Origin: Planctomycetota bacterium
GTDB lineage: Bacteria > Planctomycetota > Phycisphaerae > UBA1845
Length of the DNA: 38,214 nucleotides
NCBI GenBank assembly: GCA_013151185.1
Contig: JAADIU010000164.1
Coordinates: 1 to 38,214 of the forward strand
Reading direction: 5' to 3'
Shown: positions 7,789 through 16,176 of the stretch, piece by piece
Position numbering within the stretch: the first letter of the stretch is position 1
How the letters are laid out: the number at the start of each line of letters is the position of its first letter
The notes under the pieces: model-generated
What the model was told of the DNA's origin: nothing
Seen by the model: only the letters and a program-made list of their open reading frames with translations
Database searches by the model: none
Made by a program: the position numbers and the translations under genes

Positions 7789-7828
7789 GTCCCCCACCCT
7801 TCCGCTGCGCTCAAGGATGGGGCACCCG
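7789..7828 (+). repeat. 40-bp hairpin repeat, copy 2 (rpsB-tsf gap)
   Basis: This copy is identical to the one at 6561-6600 except for one base in the loop (CTTC to CTGC). It has the same orientation and the same stem. The flanks are unrelated, so the repeat unit is limited to about 40 bases. Confidence 0.85.
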
Positions 7829-7904
7829 CGCGCGATCCGGTACCGTCGCTTCACGGGGTGGCTGCAAGCAGATATCCAGAGCCCGCAGGCGCTTGGAACT
7901 TGCG

Positions 7905-8750
7905 CTAGCTTGCAGATTCCGTCGCCGATGGGCTGGGGGCAGCTTCCGGTGCAGCGGGTACTGCTGGTTTGTCGGCTGCTGGGTCGTCGCCTTCGGCCCG
8001 GGCCATCACGCGCTTCGAGCGACGCTTTGGCGTGTTGGGCTCGTCCTTGGGTTCGACTTTTTCCGGTCTGGTTTTTTTGCCCAGTTCGACCGCTTCCGCG
8101 AGATGCCGCAGCACGGTGTCGATGGAGCGAATGGCGTCATCGTTACCGGGAATGGGAATGTCTGCGTAATCCGGATCGGAGTCGGTATCGATCAGGCACA
8201 CGGTCGGGATGCCCAGCTTGCGGGCTTCGCGGACGGCGATGTGCTCGCGGCTTACATCGATGATGACCAGGACCTTGGGAAGCCGATTCATTTCGCGCAC
8301 GCCTTGCAGGTTGCGGTAAATCTTCTTGCGTTCCCGCGTGCGTGTCGCGATGGCTTTCTTGCTGTATTCCTGCAAAGCCCCGCTCGACTCTTCTATTTCG
8401 AGTTCTTCAAGCCGACCCAATCGTGATCGGACAGTCCTGAAGTTCGTCAACGTGCCGCCCAACCAGCGCTCGGTGACATAGGGCATGCCAATGCGCCGGG
8501 CGTGGTCTTCAACCGAGCCGCGGGCCTGCCGCTTTGTACCGACGAACAACACGTCACCCCCTTCGGACACCACATGTGCGATGAACTTCTTCGCCCGCAA
8601 CAACCCCTTCACAGTCTCGCGTAAGTCGATGATGTGAATCAGGTTGCGCTTACCGAAGATGTACGGACTCATCTTCGGATTCCAGCGGCTCGCACGGTGG
8701 CCGAAGTGTATTCCACATTCAACCAATTCGTTAACCAATGCCGACGCCAA
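7905..8750 (-). CDS. rpsB: 30S ribosomal protein S2
   Basis: Ribosomal protein S2 binds the 30S subunit and helps dock S1. The family core is evident: LVECGIHFGHRASRWNPKM, the YIFGKRNLIHIIDL segment, ERWLGGTLTNFRTV, and PKVLVIIDVSREHIAVREA followed by GIPTVCLIDTDSDP. The start is taken as a TTG at 8750, because GGAGG (8758-8762) lies exactly 7 bases upstream and no in-frame ATG exists near the family N-terminus. This gives 281 residues. The last 50 or so residues form an acidic, Pro/Ala/Ser-rich tail beyond the conserved domain and are probably disordered. It is first in the rpsB-tsf unit. Confidence 0.95.
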   Translation of the reverse strand: MASALVNELVECGIHFGHRASRWNPKMSPYIFGKRNLIHIIDLRETVKGLLRAKKFIAHVVSEGGDVLFVGTKRQARGSVEDHARRIGMPYVTERWLGGTLTNFRTVRSRLGRLEELEIEESSGALQEYSKKAIATRTRERKKIYRNLQGVREMNRLPKVLVIIDVSREHIAVREARKLGIPTVCLIDTDSDPDYADIPIPGNDDAIRSIDTVLRHLAEAVELGKKTRPEKVEPKDEPNTPKRRSKRVMARAEGDDPAADKPAVPAAPEAAPSPSATESAS

Positions 8751-9060
8751 GGAACATCCTCCCGCTAGCAAACAATAAAAGAAAAGAAACCTCGCCCAAT
8801 GGGCACAGAACCGCGAAGGTTATCAGGTTTCACATGCGAATCAAGGGCAGCCGCGCGGGTGCTGACGACGCCACGATCGCCCGTTTCAGTGCACTTTGGC
8901 CCTATGCTGATCGCGACCGACGTCGTGCGCGGGCTGGGATATCGAAAGCCTCCGGTCAGCCCGGCTACGGGTCAATTGCGGGATTTGAAGGTGGTGACTA
9001 AATTGTCCTGTGTGGTCCCGTTCGTGGATCATTTTCGGGGAATCGTGGGTAGCCATTGTT
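8751..9060. other. Divergent intergenic region between rpsB and lpxB
   Basis: This 310-base region holds the rpsB ribosome binding site, a pyrimidine-rich rpsB leader and a candidate rpsB promoter. Two overlapping + strand open frames cross it. One, 8799-9068 (89 codons, or 54 codons from the ATG at 8904), ends with its TGA inside the first codons of lpxB (ATGGGTGA). That could be translational coupling of a short upstream gene, but the sequence matches nothing I know and the frame is not clearly coding. Confidence 0.45.
8817..8844 (-). promoter_or_regulatory. Candidate rpsB promoter
   Basis: On the minus strand TTGATT (8839-8844) and TAACCT (8817-8822) are separated by 16 bases. Transcription would start near 8810 and give a leader of about 60 bases with a T-rich stretch before the GGAGG. 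Confidence 0.35.
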
Positions 9061-10236
9061 ATGGGTGATGGTTTGGCGGCATCGAATGGTCAGCGGTTGG
9101 TCTTTGTCAGTGCGGCAGAGCAGAGCGCTGACCTCCACGGGGCGAACCTGATTCGAGCCACCCAACAAGCCGACCCCAATGTGCGGTTCATCGGGGTGGC
9201 TGGTCCGATGATGCGGGAGGCTGGCTGCGAGGCGATCGACGATATGACCGCCCACGCAGCGATGGCGGGCGGGATCATCAAGGTGGTACCCAAAGCACTC
9301 TCGGTGCTGCGAAACTGCAAGCGATGCTTCCGCGAAGAGCCGATTGATCTTTGTCTGGTGATCGACTCGCCCACGCTGAATTTGCCCGTCGCCAAGCACG
9401 CGAAAGCCGCCGGTGTTCCGGTTTTGTATTTCATCGCCCCGCAGGTGTGGGCTTGGGCAGAGCGCAGGGTCAAGCGCGTCAAAGCCCGGGTCGATAAGTT
9501 GGCGGTGATCCTGCCGTTTGAAGAGGCGTTTTTCCGGGGTCACGGGTTGGACGCCGAGTATGTCGGCCATCCGTTGTTCGATGTGTTGGAGAATCGAACC
9601 ATCGACGCGCGAAGGTTGGCCGAGTTGCAATCTCTCGGGCAGCCGATCGTGGCGATCCTCCCGGGATCTCGCGCGCATGTCGTGCAGGAAGTCTTTCCCG
9701 GTCAAATCGAAGTTGCCCTCGCGATCACCGAGAAGTTCCCCCGCGCACACTTTTGTATTTCGGTGGCAAATGAGCGGACCCGCCCAATCATCGAATCAAA
9801 GCTGGATGGCACGGGCCTCTCGTTTGGCCTGCACGACGGTGAGAACGGTGAAGTGTTGACAGCCGCTGACCTGGCGCTGGTGGCCAGCGGTACATCGACA
9901 TTGGAAACCGCCTACTACCACACGCCGATGATCGTGATGTACAACGGAAGTCGGCTGGGATACCACCTCGTCGCCCGATGGCTGATCAGCACAAAACAGT
10001 TGGCGCTGATCAACATCATCGCAGGTCGCGAAATGGTCCCCGAGTTCATGCCCTTCTATCGATCAACCAAACCCATCAGCGCGAAGGCGATTGAATTGCT
10101 GTCGGATGAAGGGAAGTTGGCAGCCATGCGAGACGACATCGCACAAACAATTTCCCCGCTGATCAAAACGGGCGCAGTCAAGAACGCCGCCACTGTGTTG
10201 CTTGCAGCGATGGACAAGCACGCAACTGTCCGGTGA
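9061..10236 (+). CDS. lpxB: Lipid-A-disaccharide synthase
   Basis: LpxB is a peripheral inner-membrane GT19 glycosyltransferase that joins UDP-diacylglucosamine and lipid X to give the lipid A disaccharide. Matching blocks are the SAAEQSADLHGANLI glycine-loop region (residues 17-31), FIGVAGPMMREAGCEAIDD (43-61), IDSPTLNLPVAKHA, the PQVWAWAERRVKRV block (127-140), ILPGSRAHVV (199-208) and the ALVASGTSTLETA donor-site motif. The 391-residue length agrees with the usual 380-390. ATG 9061 is chosen because the conserved N-terminus begins about ten residues in; an in-frame GTG further upstream adds unrelated residues. Its presence predicts an LPS-bearing outer membrane. No other lpx genes are in the window. 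Confidence 0.95.
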   Translation: MGDGLAASNGQRLVFVSAAEQSADLHGANLIRATQQADPNVRFIGVAGPMMREAGCEAIDDMTAHAAMAGGIIKVVPKALSVLRNCKRCFREEPIDLCLVIDSPTLNLPVAKHAKAAGVPVLYFIAPQVWAWAERRVKRVKARVDKLAVILPFEEAFFRGHGLDAEYVGHPLFDVLENRTIDARRLAELQSLGQPIVAILPGSRAHVVQEVFPGQIEVALAITEKFPRAHFCISVANERTRPIIESKLDGTGLSFGLHDGENGEVLTAADLALVASGTSTLETAYYHTPMIVMYNGSRLGYHLVARWLISTKQLALINIIAGREMVPEFMPFYRSTKPISAKAIELLSDEGKLAAMRDDIAQTISPLIKTGAVKNAATVLLAAMDKHATVR

Positions 10237-10264
10237 GCCGACTCGTTTTCTGATCCAAATAGAA

Positions 10265-10297
10265 AGCACGGGAGTCTCGATTGAGGGCTCCCGTGCT
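10265..10297 (-). terminator. Hairpin terminator between convergent lpxB and the protease
   Basis: A perfect 10-bp stem (AGCACGGGAG at 10265-10274 paired with CTCCCGTGCT at 10288-10297) encloses a 13-base loop. On the minus strand it is followed by TTTCTATTT, so it best serves the protease gene ending at 10329. On the + strand no U tract follows, but the stem may still help end lpxB transcripts. Confidence 0.75.
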
Positions 10298-10328
10298 GTG
10301 TGGGTTACGGCGAATTGCGGGGATTACG

Positions 10329-13300
10329 CTATGGCCCGGTGTATACCTGCATGAAGCCGGCGAAGTCGAATAGGTCTACGTCGGCATCCGGGTCGAATTT
10401 GAACACGTCGCAGCCGGGCACGACGGGGCCGTTCTCTGGGCCTGTGAAGCAGTCGCCGAACTTGAAGTAGTCGACTCCGTCGACATCACCGTCGTTGTCG
10501 AAGTCTCCGGGATTGTTCTGTGTGACACCCTGCAACTCGACATCATCAATATTCCAGCCGCAGTAGGTTACCGAGCCATCCGTCGTCCCCATGCCCCACC
10601 GAAGGAACACGGTGGGTTGATTGTCGGCAACGGCAGATATGTCGTAAGTCGCGACCTGCCACGCGCCATCGTTGTTGGCACCGCCCGAGTGCTGCCAAAC
10701 CGTTGTCCATGTGGTGCCATTGTTTGACACTTCGATGTTGGCATTATCGAACGATGCCGATTCCACGCCCAACCATCGACGGAAGCTGAGGCGCGAATTT
10801 GCGACTCCGGACATGTCGATCGCTGTCGTAGTCAAGTATCGAACGGGCGACAGGTTGTTCTCATAGTCGCCATTTAGGTTGTAACCGAACACGTTGTTGC
10901 CCGTGAACCCGCTCGTGGGGTCGGGTGACCCCGAACTTCCACCGCCTCCGGTCGGTTGGCCAAAGCCCCAGCCCGTATCCATCGACCAGCCGGGGTTCGT
11001 GTCCATGTTGAACGTGTAAATGACCTGTGGTACCGGGCAGGATCCCACAATGGGTACGATGCGCAACGCCCAAGAATTCAGCGTGCCCGTGTCGCCGCCC
11101 GCGTTGTCGCGGACGGTCAGCGTCCAGTTGCCCGTACCGTTTGTCAGGTTGAAGTCACCCAACGAGCCGGGGCCATCGGGAGGCGTTCCGCCCTGTTCGT
11201 CGTATGTCGTGATGATGTCGTTTGATGTTCCACCGGAGCGGTCGTGCAATCGGACCACAACACCCGACGGCGAGGCCAGGTCGATGGTGAGGTCTCCAAT
11301 GTAGGTGTGCGTGATGTCGAGGTCCACATTGACATCGCCGATGCAGAAGTCGTCCGGAACGTTGATGACGCTGGTGATCGTGCTGTTGTCGTTGATCGCC
11401 TGCGGTACGTCGGTGGCGCTGTAGACCACGCGCCCAACCTCCAGCGTGACGTTGCGGGTTGTGTCGCCACCGCCACCCGCGAGGTTCGTGAAGGTTACCG
11501 TGCCCGTATACAAACCGGCGGTCAACGAGTTCGCTGCGGATGAAATGCCCACGGTCATTGTGTCAAAGTCGCCCGTTCCGCTGAGGTTCAAGGTGACGGG
11601 ACCGGGTACACCGTTGAGCGAAATCCAGGGCGCATCGGAACTGACCTGCACGCCGACCGGGGTGGGTCGATCACTGGTGACGGTATAGTCGATGGACCCG
11701 GTGAACGGGCCATTGAGCGGGCCACCTGTTTCGAAGTTGGTGTTGGGCGTGACGGACACCAGTGTTTGGCCGATCTCCACCGTGTGCGTGCGAATGGTAC
11801 TGCGTGCGTTCGTGATATCGTTGAACACAATGTCTTCGATGTTGACGCTGTTCGGAAGAGCGTTGATCGCAGGGCCCAGCGTGACCGTGACATTGACTGA
11901 CCCGCCTGCTGCGGCAAGGGTTCCTGTGACGGGAAGCTGCTGCCCATCGAGCAGAATTCCGAACGCTGCGGTCAAAGTGACGGAGTAATCGACCGGGTTC
12001 GGGCTCGGATTGCTGAGCGTGTAGACAACACTCGGGTTCGTGAACGGCCCGCCCGCGATGCCAACATGAAGTACACTGCCACCCGGTGACACACTCAACC
12101 CTGCGCCACTGATCGAATCGACGGTTAGCGCGCCGGTGTTGCCCGGATCAAGGTGCGCGCTCAAGCCGGCTGTCCATGACCCGGCGAACCTTCCGTACCA
12201 GTCTGATGTTTGACTCGTACACGAGGCAAATCCACCGTGGAGTTGTCCGATGATGCGGTGGTTTTGATCGAAGAGCGGCGACCCGGATGAGCCGGGTTCG
12301 GTCGTACCCAGGTCCCAATCTTCGACGCGAACGTGGGTTCCGTCACCCGGTACCGGATTTTCGAGATACGTTGTGACGGTGGTCGGCTGATTCTCAAAGC
12401 TGATTCGTTTTTCGTCCGTGCTGGGATGGTGAATGGCGATGGCCTGTAGCGCATCCACACCGGAATTATCCCATCCGGCAAAGCCGACTTCCCATGCGGG
12501 GTTCGGGTCGCTGTTGAGTTGAACCAGCGTGAAGTCGTTTGCGGTTGCGCCGACAAGGAACGTTGAACCGGTGTTGAACTGCGTGAGCGTGCCATCACCC
12601 GGGCCGCCGCTGGCTGGGCTGCCTGGAGCGCGACACGTTGAATTCTCGTAGTTCCAGAATGTGACCAACGATGCGGCTGTTCCGGCATTGATCCCGCAGT
12701 GATCGGCGGTCATGAAGAAGGGCGTCAGGTCGCCGGCAGTGTTGTTGACCATGAACCCGGTGCAAAACGTGCTGCCTCCGGTCGAAATGACAGCGACCGC
12801 TGCGATTTCGAGTGGCCAAAGGTCTCCTTCAGGGCATACGACGTCCACGTTGCACGATCCCGAACGGGCGCCGGAATCGGCGGGGCTGGCGGTGGCACCA
12901 AATCCGCGATACCCGGGATTGATCGAACCCAGTTCGAGTTCGACCTTCTGGCGGTCTTTGGCGTCCACGGTCAGTTCGACAACGAGTTCGTCCGAAAGCA
13001 GAACCGGTGTCCAAAGTTCGCCATGCGCTTGGTTGTCTTTGAATGTGAACGGGCGGATGACGTGCTTGAAATCGGGCGAGTAAATCGAAAGCCGCGCGCC
13101 CTTGGGCAAAGCGTATCGAGTGAAGCCCAAGTTCAGTGAGACGGCTTTGGGTGATGCAATTTGCAAACGCCAGAGGAGGGTGTTCTCGTCGAGCGCTTGC
13201 CATGTGCCGTGGGTATCGGGCGTGATGAGCGTGGGCAAAGCTACGGCAAATCTTGGGGGGAGTCCCTCGCGCTCGCGGACTTCATCTTCCGCGATCAACG

Positions 13301-13526
13301 CATCGACATCGCCAAGCGGTGCCTCGGTTCTGTTCGCGCGATCGAGTGTGGGTACATCGATCAATTCCGCGGTCGGGCGATCGGTAAGTCCCGCTTTGAT
13401 TCGCGCAAGCTGCGAGGTATACAGTTTGGTTCCCGGTTTCGCGGGTTGGGTTTGCGCAAGAGCATGGTTGGTTGATAGCATGGCGAGCGTCGCTGCGATC
13501 GCGATAATTCTGTGAGCGTTTTTCAT
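10329..13526 (-). CDS. Large secreted trypsin-like serine protease with P-domain and dockerin-like C-terminus
   Basis: The 1065-residue product starts at the ATG at 13526 behind GGAGGAG. The open frame continues upstream only as antisense of pdxJ. A signal peptide ends at ALA-Q (24/25). After a pro-region, a chymotrypsin-fold domain of lysyl-endopeptidase type spans about 225-460: His276 in TADHCG, Asp331 in TANDFTLVQL and Ser414 in GSSGSPLFD form the triad. Residues 470-700 look like two Ig/BACON-like sandwiches, 700-829 match a proprotein-convertase P domain (HTYIGDLTIDLASPSG, GNWTLTVRDNAGGD), 830-1002 form a jelly-roll or MAM-like module, and 1003-1065 carry dockerin-like repeats (GDFDNDGDVDGVDYFKFGDC). 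It probably digests extracellular protein or is tethered by its C-terminus. Substrate specificity is not shown by sequence. Confidence 0.88.
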   Translation of the reverse strand: MKNAHRIIAIAATLAMLSTNHALAQTQPAKPGTKLYTSQLARIKAGLTDRPTAELIDVPTLDRANRTEAPLGDVDALIAEDEVREREGLPPRFAVALPTLITPDTHGTWQALDENTLLWRLQIASPKAVSLNLGFTRYALPKGARLSIYSPDFKHVIRPFTFKDNQAHGELWTPVLLSDELVVELTVDAKDRQKVELELGSINPGYRGFGATASPADSGARSGSCNVDVVCPEGDLWPLEIAAVAVISTGGSTFCTGFMVNNTAGDLTPFFMTADHCGINAGTAASLVTFWNYENSTCRAPGSPASGGPGDGTLTQFNTGSTFLVGATANDFTLVQLNSDPNPAWEVGFAGWDNSGVDALQAIAIHHPSTDEKRISFENQPTTVTTYLENPVPGDGTHVRVEDWDLGTTEPGSSGSPLFDQNHRIIGQLHGGFASCTSQTSDWYGRFAGSWTAGLSAHLDPGNTGALTVDSISGAGLSVSPGGSVLHVGIAGGPFTNPSVVYTLSNPSPNPVDYSVTLTAAFGILLDGQQLPVTGTLAAAGGSVNVTVTLGPAINALPNSVNIEDIVFNDITNARSTIRTHTVEIGQTLVSVTPNTNFETGGPLNGPFTGSIDYTVTSDRPTPVGVQVSSDAPWISLNGVPGPVTLNLSGTGDFDTMTVGISSAANSLTAGLYTGTVTFTNLAGGGGDTTRNVTLEVGRVVYSATDVPQAINDNSTITSVINVPDDFCIGDVNVDLDITHTYIGDLTIDLASPSGVVVRLHDRSGGTSNDIITTYDEQGGTPPDGPGSLGDFNLTNGTGNWTLTVRDNAGGDTGTLNSWALRIVPIVGSCPVPQVIYTFNMDTNPGWSMDTGWGFGQPTGGGGSSGSPDPTSGFTGNNVFGYNLNGDYENNLSPVRYLTTTAIDMSGVANSRLSFRRWLGVESASFDNANIEVSNNGTTWTTVWQHSGGANNDGAWQVATYDISAVADNQPTVFLRWGMGTTDGSVTYCGWNIDDVELQGVTQNNPGDFDNDGDVDGVDYFKFGDCFTGPENGPVVPGCDVFKFDPDADVDLFDFAGFMQVYTGP

Positions 13527-14000
13527 GACGTGGAAACTCCTCCAAAATGTGTTAGTCGTACATCGACGTGGAGGTGGAGAATTGCGCAGGTCACACCGCT
13601 GGTCGGTGGCACCTGTCGACAGGAAAGGCTCCAAGCACCCGCACCCAGCCAAGGTGCATTGCAGGCACTTGCCCCACTGCTCGACAGGCCCGACAACGAT
13701 GGCACCGTCACGGACGGAACCGTCACGGTAGATTTGTGAATTTGCCCGATACGCATTGACCACCACAGCTTCAAGCCTAACGTCTTGGGCGCGGGCGTTC
13801 AATCGTTGTTGGAGCGGTTTGTGATGTACGGTTTCCTGTTTGTGTCTCAATTGCGTCCAGAAAGTGACTCCGTAAATTCTTGAGCGGTCATCACTGGGTT
13901 TTTTAACGATGTTGAGCGGCCCTGTTGCGTCACTGCACGCGGGTTGAAAGAATGTGCCATCGCGCGTTCGCGATAGGCACAAAGGAGAACATTCAAAATC
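13527..14000. other. Divergent intergenic region between protease and pdxJ
   Basis: This 474-base region contains the protease Shine-Dalgarno near 13540-13547, a pair of near-identical ACCGTCACGG elements around 13703-13730, a weak promoter-like pair (TTGAGC near 13880 and TAACGAT near 13904), and a strong hairpin next to the pdxJ ribosome binding site. No gene is supported. Confidence 0.6.
13954..13980 (+). promoter_or_regulatory. Hairpin immediately before the pdxJ Shine-Dalgarno
   Basis: GTGCCATCGCG pairs with CGCGATAGGCAC around a CGTT loop, with a single bulged base. The stem ends at 13980, directly before AAAGGAGAA (13981-13989), the pdxJ ribosome binding site. It may stabilise the mRNA end or influence ribosome access. 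Confidence 0.5.
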
Positions 14001-14729
14001 ATGGCCCTTCTTGGAGTTAACATCGATCACGTTGCCACCGTGCGGCAGGCGCGGCGCACCGATGAACCGGATCCGGTGTGGGCGGCTGTCGAGGCCGAGC
14101 TTGGTGGTGCGCATTGCATCACGTTTCACCTTCGCGAAGATCGTCGTCACATTGCAGATCGCGACGCGCGTTTGTTGAAGGAGACCGTCGCGGTCAAGCT
14201 GAACATGGAGATGGCGATTGCGCCCGAAATCGTGAACATCGCCTGCGAGTTGGGCCCCGATCAATGCACGCTCGTTCCGGAAAAAAGAGAAGAGCTGACG
14301 ACCGAAGGTGGACTCGATGTCGTTCGCCACGCGAAAGCGATTGCCGATGTCGTCTGCCGTCTCAAAGAACGCGGTGCGATGGTCAGCGCGTTCATCGAAC
14401 CGGACAGTGAACAGATCGGCGCAGCCGCCCAAGCCGGGTTCAACGCGGTGGAACTTTGGACCGGTGGGTACGCCCACGCGAAAACAAACGAGCAGCGCCT
14501 CGCCGTCATCGCACGCCTGAGCAAAGCGATTTCAACCGCCCAAGCCGAGGGAATGGAAGTTCACGCGGGGCATGGCTTGACGTATCGAAACGTCGCGCCC
14601 ATCGCTGCGATGCCCGGTTTTGGCGAGTTCAACATCGGACATTCAATCGTCTCGCGAGCCATGTTTGTTGGCATGAGAGAAGCGGTTTCGGAAATGGCCC
14701 GTCTACTACGAGAGCATGCGCCTTCCTAG
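14001..14729 (+). CDS. pdxJ: Pyridoxine 5'-phosphate synthase
   Basis: PdxJ condenses 1-deoxyxylulose 5-phosphate with 3-amino-2-oxopropyl phosphate to form pyridoxine 5'-phosphate, the last ring-forming step of DXP-dependent vitamin B6 synthesis. The TIM-barrel family motifs are clear: LGVNIDHVATVRQAR at residues 4-18, HCITFHLREDRRHI at 38-51, NMEMA, CTLVPEKREELTTEGGLD, FIEPD, ELWTGGYA, and HAGHGLTYRNV followed by EFNIGHSIVSRA. The 242-residue length is normal. AAAGGAGAA precedes the ATG. Pyridoxal-phosphate pathway partners such as pdxA are not in the window. Confidence 0.97.
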   Translation: MALLGVNIDHVATVRQARRTDEPDPVWAAVEAELGGAHCITFHLREDRRHIADRDARLLKETVAVKLNMEMAIAPEIVNIACELGPDQCTLVPEKREELTTEGGLDVVRHAKAIADVVCRLKERGAMVSAFIEPDSEQIGAAAQAGFNAVELWTGGYAHAKTNEQRLAVIARLSKAISTAQAEGMEVHAGHGLTYRNVAPIAAMPGFGEFNIGHSIVSRAMFVGMREAVSEMARLLREHAPS

Positions 14730-14785
14730 GTTAAGGGGGCCTGACATATACCCATTTGAATTTTGCGATACCAGGAGAACACCAG

Positions 14786-16120
14786 ATGAAACTCAGGATC
14801 GGTCGATTGTTCGCGGCGATGTTGCCACTGTTGTTGATTGGCGAGATCGCCAAAGCGGAATTTCTGCTGACCGACAACGACAGAGTCGTTTTGTTTTCGG
14901 ATTCTTCCTTCGGTCACTCGTTCGCCCCGGAATGGTTTTGCCAGTTTGTGCGCACGCGATACCCGGATTTGAACTTGGAATTTTATTCCCTCGCCCGCAG
15001 TCGCAGCGATGCAGCCGACGGGCTCAAACGCCTTGCGGTTGAGGTACTCCCGCTGAAACCCACATGGGTGATTGTCAGTTTCGGTCTTGATGCACCCGCA
15101 CGACAGGCGTTCAGGCAGGAGCGATTGACGGCTTATGTGCGGGACATGTCGACGATGATCGACTCGATCAAAGCTTCCGGCGCGAAGATCCTCGTGTTCA
15201 CCCCGCCGCCGCCTCAAGAAAGCAAACACAAATCGCTGCAAGCCGCTCACTTTAATGATGTGGTCGCCAAGTACGCAGACGCCCTTCGGGAATTGGCCAA
15301 GGCCAAGGACGTCGAGATTCTCGATTGGCACAAGGTCGGCTTGCAATACAAGTCGAAGCTCGGTGACGGCCCCAATGTCCACTGGACGAAACGCGGTCTT
15401 CAACCGATGGGGCTGAGTTTGTCGGTTGCCATCGATTTGCTGTTGACACGGTTGCAAGCCGAGCCGCTGAACTACATGGTCGAAGTGGATTGGGACACCG
15501 AAAACGCATCCGCCTCTTCGGGCTCGGTCAAAGTAACGAAGCACACTAAGAAAAGCATGACCCTCGAATTGAAAGACGTTCCGGTGACGCTGGATATGAA
15601 CGCCCGGGGAAAGCTGCAAACCCGATCATGGCCACTCTCCAACTGGTGCAAGTTGGTGATGAAGATCAACAACATGCCGCCCGGTGGTGTCATCGTTTCC
15701 CCGGTCAAAGGCAAGGGTGGGAAACCGTTTCTCCAGACGCAGTTTGAGGTCGGCGCGGATATGTCGCAAATTGGACCGCTGGCGCGCAACGCGTCCGTCT
15801 CCGCGCTGCACAATATTATCCGAACCAAACTTGGGCAGTGTTCAAAATACACCGACTCGATGGGACGCACGGTTCCGGAACCCGAACTTGAGGAAGGCTA
15901 TCGATTGTATCGAGAAGCCGACACGCAGTTGATGATCGCAACGCAAAAGATTGAGAATCGCACGCCCGCTCGCTACGATACGACCATCAAAATCGAGTAC
16001 GCGCCGAAGTCGCCCCGGAAAAAGGCGGCGCAGAAAAGGCCCGGCCAAAATAAAGCGGGGTCGAAAAAAGGCTCGCGGCCCCGACGTGGACCGCATAAGC
16101 CCGTCAAGAAAGGCAACTGA
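14786..16120 (+). CDS. Exported SGNH/GDSL-like protein
   Basis: The 444-residue product starts at the ATG at 14786 behind AGGAGAA. A signal peptide ends near AKA-E (24/25). Residues 32-210 resemble the SGNH hydrolase fold: RVVLFSDSSFGHSF supplies a candidate block I nucleophile (Asp39-Ser40), VIVSFGLDA (96-103) sits where GxND is expected but lacks Asn, and GDGPNVHWTKRG provides the Asp194/His199 pair of block V. A second beta-rich domain (225-400) follows, with many Lys and Pro. The tail (about 405-444) is extremely basic. Because block III is atypical, activity as an esterase is not certain. It may act on cell-wall or exopolysaccharide acyl groups. Confidence 0.6.
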   Translation: MKLRIGRLFAAMLPLLLIGEIAKAEFLLTDNDRVVLFSDSSFGHSFAPEWFCQFVRTRYPDLNLEFYSLARSRSDAADGLKRLAVEVLPLKPTWVIVSFGLDAPARQAFRQERLTAYVRDMSTMIDSIKASGAKILVFTPPPPQESKHKSLQAAHFNDVVAKYADALRELAKAKDVEILDWHKVGLQYKSKLGDGPNVHWTKRGLQPMGLSLSVAIDLLLTRLQAEPLNYMVEVDWDTENASASSGSVKVTKHTKKSMTLELKDVPVTLDMNARGKLQTRSWPLSNWCKLVMKINNMPPGGVIVSPVKGKGGKPFLQTQFEVGADMSQIGPLARNASVSALHNIIRTKLGQCSKYTDSMGRTVPEPELEEGYRLYREADTQLMIATQKIENRTPARYDTTIKIEYAPKSPRKKAAQKRPGQNKAGSKKGSRPRRGPHKPVKKGN

Positions 16121-16176
16121 ACCCAACGGACGCCTACCGAACGTCGAACGACCAGTAACGAAGATCACGAGCACCG

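Larger units (their letters stand above)
7521..7904. other. 384-base rpsB-tsf gap
   Basis: This gap contains, from high to low coordinates on the minus strand, the end of rpsB, a 40-bp hairpin repeat (7789-7828), three imperfect 17/18-bp repeats (7728-7780), and the tsf Shine-Dalgarno. No convincing gene is present. It is longer than usual for these two genes, which are normally closely spaced. Confidence 0.7.

Noticed and set aside
13690-13732. Riboswitch for pdxJ
   Set aside because: The ACCGTCACGG pair lies 270 bases from pdxJ and does not match any aptamer I know.
13527-14477. Upstream extension of the protease frame
   Set aside because: It is antisense to pdxJ and lacks signal or family similarity. 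The ATG at 13526 has a good ribosome binding site and begins a signal peptide.
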